A DNA stretch of 64,000 nucleotides, from contig CABJAJ010000001.1 of assembly GCA_902363575.1 (NCBI GenBank), positions 691,769 through 755,768 of the forward strand, written 5' to 3'. Below the pieces are notes generated by a model that was given only the letters and a program-made list of their open reading frames with translations, had not been told where the DNA came from and ran no database searches. The position numbers and the translations under genes are program-made. This DNA is from Rikenellaceae bacterium (lineage in GTDB: Bacteria; Bacteroidota; Bacteroidia; Bacteroidales; Rikenellaceae). Within the stretch, counting starts at the first letter, position 1. Every line of letters begins with the position of its first letter. Shown piece by piece: positions 26,648 to 34,666 of the stretch.

Positions 26648-27231
26648 CGTTTCAGGCTTTTTTGTGCGTATTCGTATCCGGCGCGGAATGCCGCCAGATT
26701 CATGTTCACGATCTCCTCTCCCTTGCGGGCGAAGACGGCGCGCACGCCCGCCTCGAGCTTGCCGGCTTCGATGTCCAGGAAAGGTGCGGCGGCGCCCAGC
26801 AGCACGATGTTGGCCGAACGGGGCGAGGCGGCCTGCTTGGCGATGGCCTCCACGTCGATGGCGATGACGTGCGGACGTGCCGACAGGTCTTTCTGCAGGG
26901 CCTCCTGGTCGGGGTAGTTGTCGATGTTCACGAACGGCGTGGTGCCCGTGATGATCCAGCCTTCGGTCGAGAGGTAGGGCAGGTAGCGCAGGGCCTCCAT
27001 CGGCTCGAGCGAAATGATGATGTCGGCCCGTCCCTTGGGGATCAGGTCGGAGGCGATCGGATCGGAAGATATGCGCAGGTTCGACTGCACGTCGCCGCCG
27101 CGCTGGCTCATGCCGTGCACTTCGGCCTGCTTGAGGTGGAGCCCTTCGTCGAGGGCGGCCTTGCCGATTACGGTGGCGATCGAGAGGATGCCTTGTCCTC
27201 CGACGCCCGAAAGGATGATATCTCGCTTCAT
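26644..27231 (-). CDS. iorB: Indolepyruvate:ferredoxin oxidoreductase, beta subunit
   Basis: This 195-residue protein has the gamma-type 2-oxoacid oxidoreductase fold. The motif GVGGQGILSIATVIG at residues 8-22 is typical of IorB, and SQRGGDVQSNLRIS follows at about 63-76. It pairs with IorA to decarboxylate aryl pyruvates oxidatively to aryl-acetyl-CoA with reduction of ferredoxin. It starts 4 bases after the iorA stop and overlaps the aminotransferase start by 4. Confidence 0.92.
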   Translation of the reverse strand: MKRDIILSGVGGQGILSIATVIGKAALDEGLHLKQAEVHGMSQRGGDVQSNLRISSDPIASDLIPKGRADIIISLEPMEALRYLPYLSTEGWIITGTTPFVNIDNYPDQEALQKDLSARPHVIAIDVEAIAKQAASPRSANIVLLGAAAPFLDIEAGKLEAGVRAVFARKGEEIVNMNLAAFRAGYEYAQKSLKR

Positions 27232-27235
27232 GGCT

Positions 27236-28828
27236 CTATTTTTTAGCGTTGTGACGTTTGGCGGTCTGGATGCACTCGCGGCGCGGGATGATTACCGAAA
27301 CCCCCGGATATTCGATCTCTTCGCGGATGATGCGGCGCATTTCGTCCATATTCTTGGGCAGGGGCACCACCACGCGGATGTGGTCGGGTTCCACGCCGAT
27401 GCCGGCGCAGATCTGTTCGAGGCGTCCCGTGCCGGCCGAATCCTGGCCGCCGGTCATGCCCGTAGTGAGGTTGTCGGAGATGATTACCGTGATGGGGCTC
27501 TTCTCGTTGACCGCGTCCAGCAGGCCCGTCATGCCCGAGTGGGTGAAGGTCGAGTCGCCGATGACGGCCACCGCAGGGTGCTGGCCCGCGTCGGCGGCGC
27601 CTTTGGCCATGGTGATCGAGGCGCCCATGTCCACGCAGGTGTCGATCGCGTGGAACGGCGCGAGCCATCCCAGCGTGTAGCAGCCGATGTCGCTGAACAC
27701 CTTGCTGTCGGGATATTCGCGCACGACCTCCGTGAGCGCCTTATACATGTCCCGGTGGCCGCAGCCCATGCAGAGTGCGGGAGGACGGGGCACGACCAAC
27801 TCGCTTGCGTCGTGCCGGACGTGGGCTTCCAGCCCGAGCGCCTCGCGGACGCAGTCGGGGTTCAGCTCGCCCGTGCGGGGCAGTTCGCCCGAAAGACGTC
27901 CCTTGATCGGAATGGGGGTGCCCAGGATGCCGCGGATCATCTCCTCGACCATCGGCTGACCCTCCTCAATCACCAGCAGCGATTCGCACTCCGCGGCCAG
28001 CCGTTTCACGAGGGCCGTGGGGAGCGGATACTGCGAAATCTTGAGCACGGGGTAGGGGCATCCGTCGGGGAAATTCTCCATCAGGTAATTGTAGGCGATG
28101 CCGCAGGCGATAATGCCCATCGATTTGTCGGGGCCGTCGCTGAGGCGGTTGAAGCGCGACAAGGCGGCCTCCTCCTCCAGCTTGCGGTAGTCCTCGATCA
28201 GCACCTTGTAACGGGCGCGCGAGTTGCCCGGCATGAGCACCCACTGGCGGGCTTCGGCGGGGTAACTTTTTTCGTTCTGGGCCTTGGCGTCGCGGGTCTC
28301 GACCACGGCCCGGGAGTGGGCCATGCGGGTGGTCAGACGCATGAGCACCGGGATGCGGAAGCGCTCCGAGAGGTCGAAGCCGTAACCGGTCATTTCATAG
28401 GTCTCCTGCTGGCACGAAGGCTCGAAAACGGGCACCAGAGCGAACTTGCCGTAGAAACGCGAGTCCTGCTCGTTCTGCGAGGAGTGCATTGAGGGGTCGT
28501 CGGCCGCAACCACCATCAGGCCGCCGTTGGCGCCGGTCATGGCCGAATTGACGAAGGCGTCGGCGGCGACGTTCATGCCCACATGCTTCATGCATACAAG
28601 CGCCCGCTTGCCGGCGAAAGACATGCCCAGGGCCTCCTCCATCGCCGTTTTCTCGTTTGTGGACCAGTTGCTGTGGATTCCGCGCTCGCGGGCGAGCGGA
28701 AGTCCCTGGATATATTCCGTGATTTCAGTCGAAGGAGTTCCGGGATAGGCATATACCCCCGAAAGTCCTGCGTGGACAGCCCCGAGCGCCAGGGCTTCGT
28801 CTCCGAGTAGCAGTTCTTTCTTTATCAT
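27236..28828 (-). CDS. iorA: Indolepyruvate:ferredoxin oxidoreductase, alpha subunit, without C-terminal ferredoxin domain
   Basis: This 530-residue thiamine-diphosphate enzyme subunit begins MIKKELLLGDEALALGAV and has the N-terminal pyrimidine domain YAYPGTPSTEITEY, the Cys motif CMGCGHRDM (about 358), and the TPP-Mg motif GDSTFTHSGM to SDNLTTGMTGGQ (about 423-452). IorA of many archaea and bacteria is longer by about 80 residues and ends in an 8-Cys ferredoxin domain. This one stops right after VIIPRRECIQTAKRHNAKK. Electron transfer must then use another iron-sulfur site or a partner. It is first in the fermentation operon. Confidence 0.93.
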   Translation of the reverse strand: MIKKELLLGDEALALGAVHAGLSGVYAYPGTPSTEITEYIQGLPLARERGIHSNWSTNEKTAMEEALGMSFAGKRALVCMKHVGMNVAADAFVNSAMTGANGGLMVVAADDPSMHSSQNEQDSRFYGKFALVPVFEPSCQQETYEMTGYGFDLSERFRIPVLMRLTTRMAHSRAVVETRDAKAQNEKSYPAEARQWVLMPGNSRARYKVLIEDYRKLEEEAALSRFNRLSDGPDKSMGIIACGIAYNYLMENFPDGCPYPVLKISQYPLPTALVKRLAAECESLLVIEEGQPMVEEMIRGILGTPIPIKGRLSGELPRTGELNPDCVREALGLEAHVRHDASELVVPRPPALCMGCGHRDMYKALTEVVREYPDSKVFSDIGCYTLGWLAPFHAIDTCVDMGASITMAKGAADAGQHPAVAVIGDSTFTHSGMTGLLDAVNEKSPITVIISDNLTTGMTGGQDSAGTGRLEQICAGIGVEPDHIRVVVPLPKNMDEMRRIIREEIEYPGVSVIIPRRECIQTAKRHNAKK

Positions 28829-28852
28829 ACAAAACAGGTTTCAGGTTCTCCA

Positions 28853-28860
28853 CAAATTTA
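28853..28860 (-). promoter_or_regulatory. -7 element of the ior fermentation operon
   Basis: Minus-strand TAAATTTG, 24 bases before the iorA ATG, within an AT-rich stretch. The -33 position is poor (ATGG). Confidence 0.5.
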
Positions 28861-29039
28861 GGAAAAATTTAATTAAAAACCATTCTTTTGTATCGATTTA
28901 TCGGAAAGAGTGCCCATATGCTTAAAAAATATAGGTGCGCGGGATGCTTTTGCAGCCGCCTTTTCCGGTTTCTGCATTCGATTTTCCGCTCTTCATTCTC
29001 TGCTCCCGTTCCCCGTCGGGCGCAGGTTTCCGCTTAGGT

Positions 29040-29260
29040 GCATCCGCTTTTCCTGCAACATCGTTTCTTGGCTGCTCCGTTCGTTTGCCGGTTGCCGCGT
29101 CCTTGTTTCCCTGCTACGCCGTTTGTTTGCTGCTCCTGCTCGGTTTGCGTATCCTTCTTCACTTTGCCGCATCCTTGTTTTCCCGCTGTTTGGTTCTCGT
29201 GAAGCATTCCTGTTTTTCGGTTGTCCGCTTTGCAGCGTCCATGTTTACCCGCTGTTCCTC
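29040..29260. repeat. Degenerate pyrimidine-rich repeats in a 519-base gene-free stretch
   Basis: Between iorA and the next gene (28829-29347) no gene is supported. The plus strand is strongly C/T-rich and holds a diverged repeat. Cores CCTTGTTTCCCTGCT (29101), CCTTGTTTTCCCGCT (29173) and CCATGTTTACCCGCT (29239) are spaced 72 and 66 bases, multiples of three. Read on the minus strand, they give repeating AGKQG/AGKHG units. It may be a decayed tandem-repeat coding region or a minisatellite. Confidence 0.45.
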
Positions 29261-29347
29261 CGCCTTTCGCATTTCCATTTCCTGAATCCCATTTTTCCGC
29301 GTTCTGATCGATATATCCCTGCCCCGCCTCAGGGACATGCGGCCGGC

Positions 29348-29773
29348 TCAGCGGTCGTCGGAGAGCTTGCGACGGTAGGCGAGGAAAAGTACGCCGGTGA
29401 GGATGAGGGCCGCTGCAAGGCCGGTGTAGAAAACCGAAATGAATCGCTCGGGCAGCCACCCGAAGCGCCTGACCGAAATACCGAGCGCAATCATAAAGGC
29501 CATCACCAGCCAGCCTTTCGCATCGAAGAAAGAAAACGGACAGCCAGGGGCCTGCTTACGATGGATGCGGCGCGTGTGCTTACGGTACAGACGCAGGAAT
29601 ACCAACGTGAAGAAGAGGACGAAAATGGCCGTCGCCTCGGCGATGCGGAAGAGGGCGTGGCCGGGCACCTCGCGCCAGGTAACCAGCCCGATGCGCAGGA
29701 TGTTGGCGCCGGCGGCGATCCACACCGCGCCGGCCGCTGTGACCAGGAATTTCCGATTGACGTAAAATTTCAT
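29348..29773 (-). CDS. Small inner-membrane protein, unknown function
   Basis: This 141-residue protein starts MKFYVNRKFLVTAAG. I see four membrane segments: about 10-30 (FLVTAAGAVWIAAGANILRI), 42-62 (FRIAEATAIFVLFFTLVFL), 88-107 (GWLVMAFMIALGISV) and 112-134 (FISVFYTGLAAALILTGVLF). A basic loop RKHTRRIHRKQAPG lies between segments 2 and 3, which predicts that the loop is cytoplasmic. No family is recognised. It is a single gene in the accessory stretch. GC content is like the core, so it may belong to the chromosome rather than the insert. Confidence 0.65.
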   Translation of the reverse strand: MKFYVNRKFLVTAAGAVWIAAGANILRIGLVTWREVPGHALFRIAEATAIFVLFFTLVFLRLYRKHTRRIHRKQAPGCPFSFFDAKGWLVMAFMIALGISVRRFGWLPERFISVFYTGLAAALILTGVLFLAYRRKLSDDR

Positions 29774-29947
29774 CAGCGTGTCCGTCCGGTTGCGAAGATA
29801 ATCAAAACCGATGCGAAAACCATGCGGCGTATCCGAAATAGTCCCCTTTTGTTCTTTCTCGCGGCCATTGGAAACCGGTTGGGGTGATTTGCCCCGGGAT
29901 GCTGCGGGGCGGTTGTCGTGTGAGCTGAAAGCGGGCTGAAAACAACG

Positions 29948-29993
29948 GAGGGAAGAACTTATCGTTCTTCCCTCTTCGTGACGCCGACCGGAC
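29948..29993. repeat. Left copy of the tRNA-Arg 3' end plus hairpin (candidate attL)
   Basis: An 11-base-stem hairpin (29948-29958 with 29964-29974) is followed by GTGACGCCGACCGGAC (29978-29993). The tRNA-Arg locus shows the same order and orientation: hairpin 32941-32970, then GTGACGCCGACAGGAC at 32972-32987. About 26 of 30 bases match from the right arm of the hairpin to GGAC, after which the sequences diverge. This is what integration at a tRNA 3' end leaves behind. Confidence 0.55.
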
Positions 29994-30029
29994 CTTTTGC
30001 CTCTACCACCTCAAATTGCATCTGGGCTA

Positions 30030-30164
30030 TCATCTGTCCTCTTTCTGAAAGGTAAGCATCACAGGTGCGTCCTTGTCTGCATCATCAGGTAGGAAATACA
30101 TGAACGTATCGGTGCAAATTCATGGGTTTACGTGATATGGTGAGGCACATGCCGTAAAAGGTTG
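30030..30164 (-). pseudogene. Possible coding remnant
   Basis: The minus strand reads ICTDTFMYFLPDDADKDAPV then MLTFQKEDR and a stop at 30030, coding-like in character. An in-frame TGA interrupts it upstream (at 30060s-30120s end) and no start is seen. No family is recognised. The rest of the 620 bases between the membrane gene and the lipoprotein gene shows only the candidate attL, this scrap and a terminator. Confidence 0.25.
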
Positions 30165-30332
30165 TCATAGGCAACGATTTTTCAAATCATCATGCGTTGT
30201 TCATCACCTGCTGACTTTCATTCTGTTCTTGGTGTTCTTTTCATTTTAGCTAAAATTTGTATTGTGATTAAATATTTGATTATGATGTAAATATAGCTAA
30301 AATTTATGAGATATGCAAGAAATATAAAAAAG

Positions 30333-30380
30333 ACAAACTTGGGCAGACGGTATAGATTAAACCGTTCTGTTCAAGTCTGT
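30333..30380 (-). terminator. Terminator of the BspA-like lipoprotein gene
   Basis: Stem ACAGACTTG/CAAGTTTGT with one G-U pair and an inner CGGT/ACCG stem, followed by CTTTTTT on the minus strand. It begins 14 bases after the stop codon. Confidence 0.65.
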
Positions 30381-30393
30381 CCTGTCTTTTAAT

Positions 30394-31599
30394 CTATTTA
30401 TCTTCTGGCATATTATCTTCTAACGCCATGAAGCGACCTTGGACATCATAATCATTGCTCCAGAGTTTTCGATATGCATCTACATACAATTTAGGGACAT
30501 ATATATCAACCGTCCAAGCATTAACGTAGCCGCCTTGTGCAAAGGGGAATCCTCCTTGGGGCGGTGTTTTTGTCCCAAAATAAAATTTTGAAGCAATATC
30601 TTCTTTGAATGTATGACGTCCAAGCGTTTCGACTTGAGTACAATGTTGCATGTATATAATCCCGCCGTGGTTCAAAGCACGATAAAATGCTTCTTGTCCA
30701 ACCGTTTTCAATTTCGACCCTTTTTCAAAAAATATGTAATTAAGAGATGGGTAACTTCCAATATAGGGCTCCAAATTTGCAAAGGCTTCTTCCCCAATAG
30801 TTTCAAGTGATGCAGGAAATTTTAGAGAATATAAGCCCGAACAACGCCAAAATGCCCTCCCACCGATATTTTGTAATTTTGATGAAAAATGAAAATTGGA
30901 GCGAATCTCGCTATTAGAAAATGCCCCATAACCTATGGTAATTACTTCGTCAAACATTTGTACAGTTGTAGTTTTAGCCGTATCAAACATTCTATCACCG
31001 ATTATTTTCAATGAACGCGGTAATATAACATGGGAAATAAGGGAGGATTCAAAGGCTCTTTCAGGTAATTCTTCCAAATTTACGTCCGAAATATCCAAAT
31101 AGTTCAATGTCAGCACAGATTTGAGAAATTTGAAATCCGTTTTATCGAGTGTGCCTTTGATTTTCAATTCTGTTGTTTCCAATAGATTTTGTTCTGTTAA
31201 TATTTGTTTTAGTGCTCCCGCTTCGGACACAATGACGGTCGGAGTGAATCCCTGTGTTATTTGTATTTCTACTGTTTGTGCTCCGCTTTTGAGTGTATAT
31301 GCTGCTGAACGGTTATCGGTTGTAGTATTGCTTGTTGCAGAAAAATCGACAGAGAAATAACGGTCTGTTCCATCTCCGCTTCTCTGCGACGGTTCACACC
31401 AAGAAGCACCACCCGAAAGTGTCCAATCTTTAGTGCTTTCGATAAAAATGGATTTTATGCCTCCTTGTGCACCAAATTCCAGCGATGTTTCATCGACGGA
31501 AAATACATTCTCTTCAGAAGGAGCAGGATTTTCGTTTTCGTTTTTGGAGCATCCGCAAATCATTATTGCAGAAAGCACAAATAGAAATAGTTTTCTCAT
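30394..31599 (-). CDS. Surface lipoprotein with BACON and BspA-like leucine-rich repeats
   Basis: The start at 31599 (MRKLFLFVLSAIMICGCSK) gives 401 residues and a lipobox ICGC with Cys17 as the lipid anchor. Residues 32-120 look like a BACON domain (SLEFGAQGGIKSIFIESTKDWTL... split by a tryptophan-rich turn, then VEIQITQG). Residues 150-370 hold leucine-rich repeats of the LRR_5/BspA type: FESSLISHVILPRSLKIIG, AFWRCSGLYSLKFPASLETIG. Such proteins are displayed on Bacteroidetes cells and bind host or dietary polymers. It lies in the AT-rich insert, second in a two-gene unit, 23 bases after the 108-residue gene. Confidence 0.8.
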   Translation of the reverse strand: MRKLFLFVLSAIMICGCSKNENENPAPSEENVFSVDETSLEFGAQGGIKSIFIESTKDWTLSGGASWCEPSQRSGDGTDRYFSVDFSATSNTTTDNRSAAYTLKSGAQTVEIQITQGFTPTVIVSEAGALKQILTEQNLLETTELKIKGTLDKTDFKFLKSVLTLNYLDISDVNLEELPERAFESSLISHVILPRSLKIIGDRMFDTAKTTTVQMFDEVITIGYGAFSNSEIRSNFHFSSKLQNIGGRAFWRCSGLYSLKFPASLETIGEEAFANLEPYIGSYPSLNYIFFEKGSKLKTVGQEAFYRALNHGGIIYMQHCTQVETLGRHTFKEDIASKFYFGTKTPPQGGFPFAQGGYVNAWTVDIYVPKLYVDAYRKLWSNDYDVQGRFMALEDNMPEDK

Positions 31600-31622
31600 A
31601 ATGGTAAAATATAAATAATTAA

Positions 31623-31949
31623 TCATTCCCAGGCTGAAATCTCTATGATCGAATCCTTTCCAAGATTCGATTCCTCTGTAAATGGCTCTAATGAATTACT
31701 TAAATTATATAGCAAGCATCTGTTTTCGCCTTTGAACAAGTATCGATCATTGGGATAACGAAACAGGGACAACTTAAAATCAATAGGCAAGATTTTTGTT
31801 ACAGTAGCCTTTTTTTGTTTCCCATCCTCAAAAACAGCAGGCGAAATTCTCTCTACAGAGATTTTTTTGCCTATTTCCAAATCTTCAATTACATAGGTTG
31901 TTGTGTTGGGAACAGCCTCCAATACATAATAATACCCCATAATTATCAA
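31623..31949 (-). CDS. Hypothetical protein, 108 residues
   Basis: This protein has no signal peptide or membrane segment. It begins MIIMGYYYVLEAVPNTT; the ATG at 31940 is an equally good start. It reads like a small all-beta protein (TYVIEDLEIGKKISVERISP, ATVTKILPIDFKLSLFRYPN). No family is recognised. It precedes the BspA-like lipoprotein gene by 23 bases in the same direction. AT-rich composition sets it apart from genes on either side of the insert. Confidence 0.5.
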   Translation of the reverse strand: MIIMGYYYVLEAVPNTTTYVIEDLEIGKKISVERISPAVFEDGKQKKATVTKILPIDFKLSLFRYPNDRYLFKGENRCLLYNLSNSLEPFTEESNLGKDSIIEISAWE

Positions 31950-32538
31950 TATTGTACCGTATCAACTCCTGCTGCGGTGGGTTATTCACAAAAAGAAAGT
32001 GTGGAGTTGTTCGTTTATCGAATCGGAGGCTCTGGAATGCCTTTGCATCAAATAAACAATACCCCACACCGAATAGAATATATCAGATGATATATACCTA
32101 TATGCGGTGATGAGTGCTTGTATTGCTTGTCCCTGATGCAATGAAATTTTCCAGATTTCCGATTCAGGATTAGCGAAACACTTTCACTAAACTAATATGT
32201 TGCCACCCATTCGGGATAGCACCACAAAGTTAGAAAATGTTTTTCAATACGCAACACTCTTGGGGTATTGTAGTTACAAAGTTCTCTAAAACAAAGCATC
32301 TTTCCAATAGCACGGCTTATGGATTCAAAACTTTGTTATTCGTAATTTGGGAGAAAAGGTTTTGAGATTACGCCTACACGACCTCTGTAATTATGGATTG
32401 CAGATCATTCCAAACCTCAATTATCGACCTTGTGCCAACGTAAAAACAGAAATTAGGGATTGCAAAATCTTCTCGAAATTGCAATGTCCCTAATCTCTTT
32501 AATTTACAAATTTGATATGTGGATATGCAGGCCGTGTT
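31950..32538. other. Gene-free AT-rich stretch of the insert
   Basis: I see no credible gene here. A short minus-strand frame (31885-32067) lacks support. An imperfect inverted repeat, ATTAGGGATTGCAA (32452-32465) with TTGCAATGTCCCTAAT (32479-32494), followed by TCTTTAATTT, could be a terminator on the plus strand. Confidence 0.4.
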
Positions 32539-32844
32539 TTACTCTCCTGCAATCTCCTGTATAACGCTATCCATACAGATAGACTGTCCGCTTGCTAACC
32601 TGCCCCTCCAATGGCAACCGTATTCCTTAATAATAATTTCTCTCTCTCGTTTCAGACGTTCGGCCAGTCAACCGTCAATCAGCCACCATTCCATAATATC
32701 AACCTTAGAGGGATGGATATATTCCTTTGGTAGCAAGTGCTTGTTCAGCATTCATCCACGACTGAGGTTTGATTCAACAGTACGCAGTTCTCCACCAATC
32801 GCCGTGCTGTCATAGGATATGCTGTTGTATGGCGATATTTCGGT
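32539..32844 (-). pseudogene. Decayed coding sequence with two in-frame TGA stops
   Basis: One minus-strand frame stays coding-like for about 100 codons: ISYDSTAIGGELRTVESNLS, stop, LNKHLLPKEYIHPSKVDIME then WWLIDG, stop, LAERLKREREIIIKEYGC then HWRGRLASGQ and SICMDSVIQEIAGE, ending at a TAA. Both internal stops are TGA, one mutation from TGG. The family is not recognised. Decay fits an old insert next to the tRNA. Confidence 0.45.
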
Positions 32845-32940
32845 TTACACACTGGTTTACACAAACTGCAAAAACCACGTAAAAACCGCTCAAAACAAGG
32901 TACGAAAAAACCACCTACTCGCTGTAAGTGGTTGAAAATA

Positions 32941-32987
32941 AAAATGGAAGAACAGAAGTTCTTCCATTTTAGTGACGCCGACAGGAC
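32941..32987. repeat. Right copy of the tRNA-Arg 3' end plus terminator hairpin (candidate attR)
   Basis: A perfect 13-base stem (32941-32953 with 32958-32970, loop AGAA) with an A/T-rich base is the tRNA terminator. It is joined to the tRNA 3' end GTGACGCCGACAGGAC at 32972-32987. It matches the left copy at 29948-29993 as a direct repeat. Confidence 0.6.
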
Positions 32988-33046
32988 TCAAACCTGTAAC
33001 CTTCTGATCCGTAGTCAGATGCTCTATTCAATTAAGCTACGGCGCC
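32973..33046 (-). tRNA. tRNA-Arg (anticodon ACG)
   Basis: The 74-base minus-strand gene folds as a cloverleaf. The acceptor stem GGCGCCG pairs with CGGCGTC (one G-U). The anticodon stem TCTGA/TCAGA encloses the loop CTACGGA, giving anticodon ACG, read as inosine-CG for CGU/CGC/CGA. The T arm is ACAGG/CCTGT with TTTGAGT. CCA is not encoded. It has its own promoter and terminator. Confidence 0.95.
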
Positions 33047-33058
33047 GAATTGCAGGTG

Positions 33059-33090
33059 CAAATGTAGGGTAAATTTCCGTTACGAACAAA
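33059..33090 (-). promoter_or_regulatory. Promoter of tRNA-Arg
   Basis: Minus-strand TTTG (33087-33090), 20-base spacer, TACATTTG (33059-33066), 13 bases before the mature tRNA 5' end. Confidence 0.7.
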
Positions 33091-33516
33091 TAATTTCGCT
33101 GAAAAATTTCAAAACCCCGATGCAGGCACATATCGCCGGGATTCTGACCGGAACAATCGGGGTATCGGGCCGCCTGTGCGCACTGTTTCCGTCGGCCGCA
33201 CAGTGTCGGGACAAGCGGATTGTCCCGCTCGTGTGAGTTGGAGTCTCCGCAACTCAGGCCGTGAAGCGGTATCATAAACGCAGGCCGGCAGGTGTCGGGC
33301 CGGGGATTGTTCATGCCCGTCATCGACCGATAGGCGGGTCGTCCCGTTTACGATCGGCTCGGCGAGCGCCCGAACCGATCGGTTGCCGAGGTCATCGGTA
33401 TCGGAATTGGGTGTGTGGGGCTTTCGGGCGGGAACGACGTTGAGTTCGATGTCCGATGACCGGGAATCCGTCCGATGACCGCCCGAATGGAGCGTCCAAA
33501 GCGGCCCGGGTACGGA
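33091..33516. other. Gene-free stretch between tRNA-Arg and the tlpA-like gene
   Basis: GC content returns to core level here, but no frame looks like a real protein. A 12-base direct repeat GTCCGATGACCG occurs twice near 33450-33480. No function is proposed. Confidence 0.4.
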
Positions 33517-33550
33517 AAACGGAGTTTCCCCCGAGAGGGAAACTCCGTTT
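33517..33550 (-). terminator. Terminator of the coaD-lpxD-ruvC-tlpA operon
   Basis: Perfect 14-base stem (33517-33530 with 33537-33550) with a six-base loop, followed by TTCC on the minus strand after a run of T in the arm. It begins 34 bases after the stop codon. Confidence 0.75.
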
Positions 33551-33584
33551 GCGGATGCGGTCGCACGACCGACGAACGCAAATC

Positions 33585-34640
33585 CTATTTCATCACTTTC
33601 TGAAGCTCCGCCTCGATCCCTTCGCCCCGCAGGTTGCGGGCGACGATCACCCCTTCGGGGGAGATCAGGAAGTTGGTGGGAATCGACTGGATGCCGTAGG
33701 CGTCGGCCGCCGGGCTCGATTTGTCCTCCTGGATCGCCAGCACGTTGGGCCAGTTCATGCCCTGCTTCTGTACGAAGTCGATCCATGCCTGTTTGTCGTT
33801 GTCGAGCGATACGCCGTAGATGACGAAGCCTTTTTTCGCATATTTGTCGTAAGCAGCCTTCAGATGCGGGATTTCGGCGCGGCACGGGGGGCACCACGTA
33901 GCCCAGAAATCCACCAGCACCCATTTGCCCGGACCGATAAGGCTCGAGAGCGCGAGCTCTTTGCCGGCGGTATCGGGCAGGTCGATTTCGATGTAGGACT
34001 TGCCGATCTCGGTATTGGCGGCAGCGTCGAGGGCCTTGCCGACGTGCTGGAGCATCTCGGTCCGACGCATCTCGGGGGTGAAGTTCTCGAGCTGCTTGCG
34101 GGCCTCGGCGGGCTCCATCTCCGCATAGCTGTTGCTGAAGAGGTAAACGCCCAGCAGGTTGTCGTTATTCGCGTCGATGGCCTCCTCGATCACGCTGTCA
34201 TAGCGGGAGCGCAGAGCCTCGCGCTCGGCGTCCGCTTCGGGATCGAGGTTGTTGTAGGCCACGATGATCGCCGAGAGCGAGTCGTTGAGCGGCTGGAAGC
34301 GGTCGTTCGACGGCGTGCCGGAAAAGGCGAGCTCCCCGGTTTCGTCTTCGGCGACGCGGACGGTGCCTTTCTCCAGGAAGAGCATGCCTACGGGACGGCC
34401 GTTGCCGTCGGCCAGCAGCGCGAGCGTGGGCTGCTGCAGTTCGCCCTGGATGGTGAAGTCGCCCTTTTTGCCGACTTTGGCGGCTCCCAGCGGCGTGCGT
34501 GCGTCGTCGGCGGCCATCAGGCGGATCGAGTCGCCCTGCTGCATGGTGGTTACCGTGCCTGTCACGGTGTAGTCCGCACGCTTGTGCGAGCAACTGCACA
34601 ATACCGCCGCGGCGGTCAGTGCGAGGAGGATTTTTTTCAT
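33585..34640 (-). CDS. TlpA-like thioredoxin-fold lipoprotein with DUF4369 N-terminal domain
   Basis: The start at 34640 (MKKILLALTAAAVLCSCSH) gives 351 residues with a lipobox (LCSC, Cys17). Residues 25-120 look like DUF4369 (YTVTGTVTTMQQGDSIRLM), common on Bacteroidetes TlpA proteins. The C-terminal AhpC/TSA-thioredoxin domain has the redox motif WATWCPPCRAEIP (about 247-259) and the cis-Pro segment IQSIPTNFLI. It reduces disulfides or handles c-type cytochrome or stress substrates at the periplasmic membrane face; the exact partner is unknown. It is last in the operon, 26 bases after ruvC. Confidence 0.88.
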   Translation of the reverse strand: MKKILLALTAAAVLCSCSHKRADYTVTGTVTTMQQGDSIRLMAADDARTPLGAAKVGKKGDFTIQGELQQPTLALLADGNGRPVGMLFLEKGTVRVAEDETGELAFSGTPSNDRFQPLNDSLSAIIVAYNNLDPEADAEREALRSRYDSVIEEAIDANNDNLLGVYLFSNSYAEMEPAEARKQLENFTPEMRRTEMLQHVGKALDAAANTEIGKSYIEIDLPDTAGKELALSSLIGPGKWVLVDFWATWCPPCRAEIPHLKAAYDKYAKKGFVIYGVSLDNDKQAWIDFVQKQGMNWPNVLAIQEDKSSPAADAYGIQSIPTNFLISPEGVIVARNLRGEGIEAELQKVMK

Positions 34641-34666
34641 AAGCGTATGTGTTGAATGTGTTTCGG

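Noticed and set aside
28910..29887. A 325-residue plus-strand frame
   Set aside because: It starts in pyrimidine-rich repeat DNA and runs antisense to the small membrane protein. It shows no signal peptide or domain.
32539..32844. Selenocysteine or recoded TGA as an explanation of the in-frame stops
   Set aside because: No SECIS-like hairpin or selenoprotein context is seen, and simple decay in an old insert is more likely.
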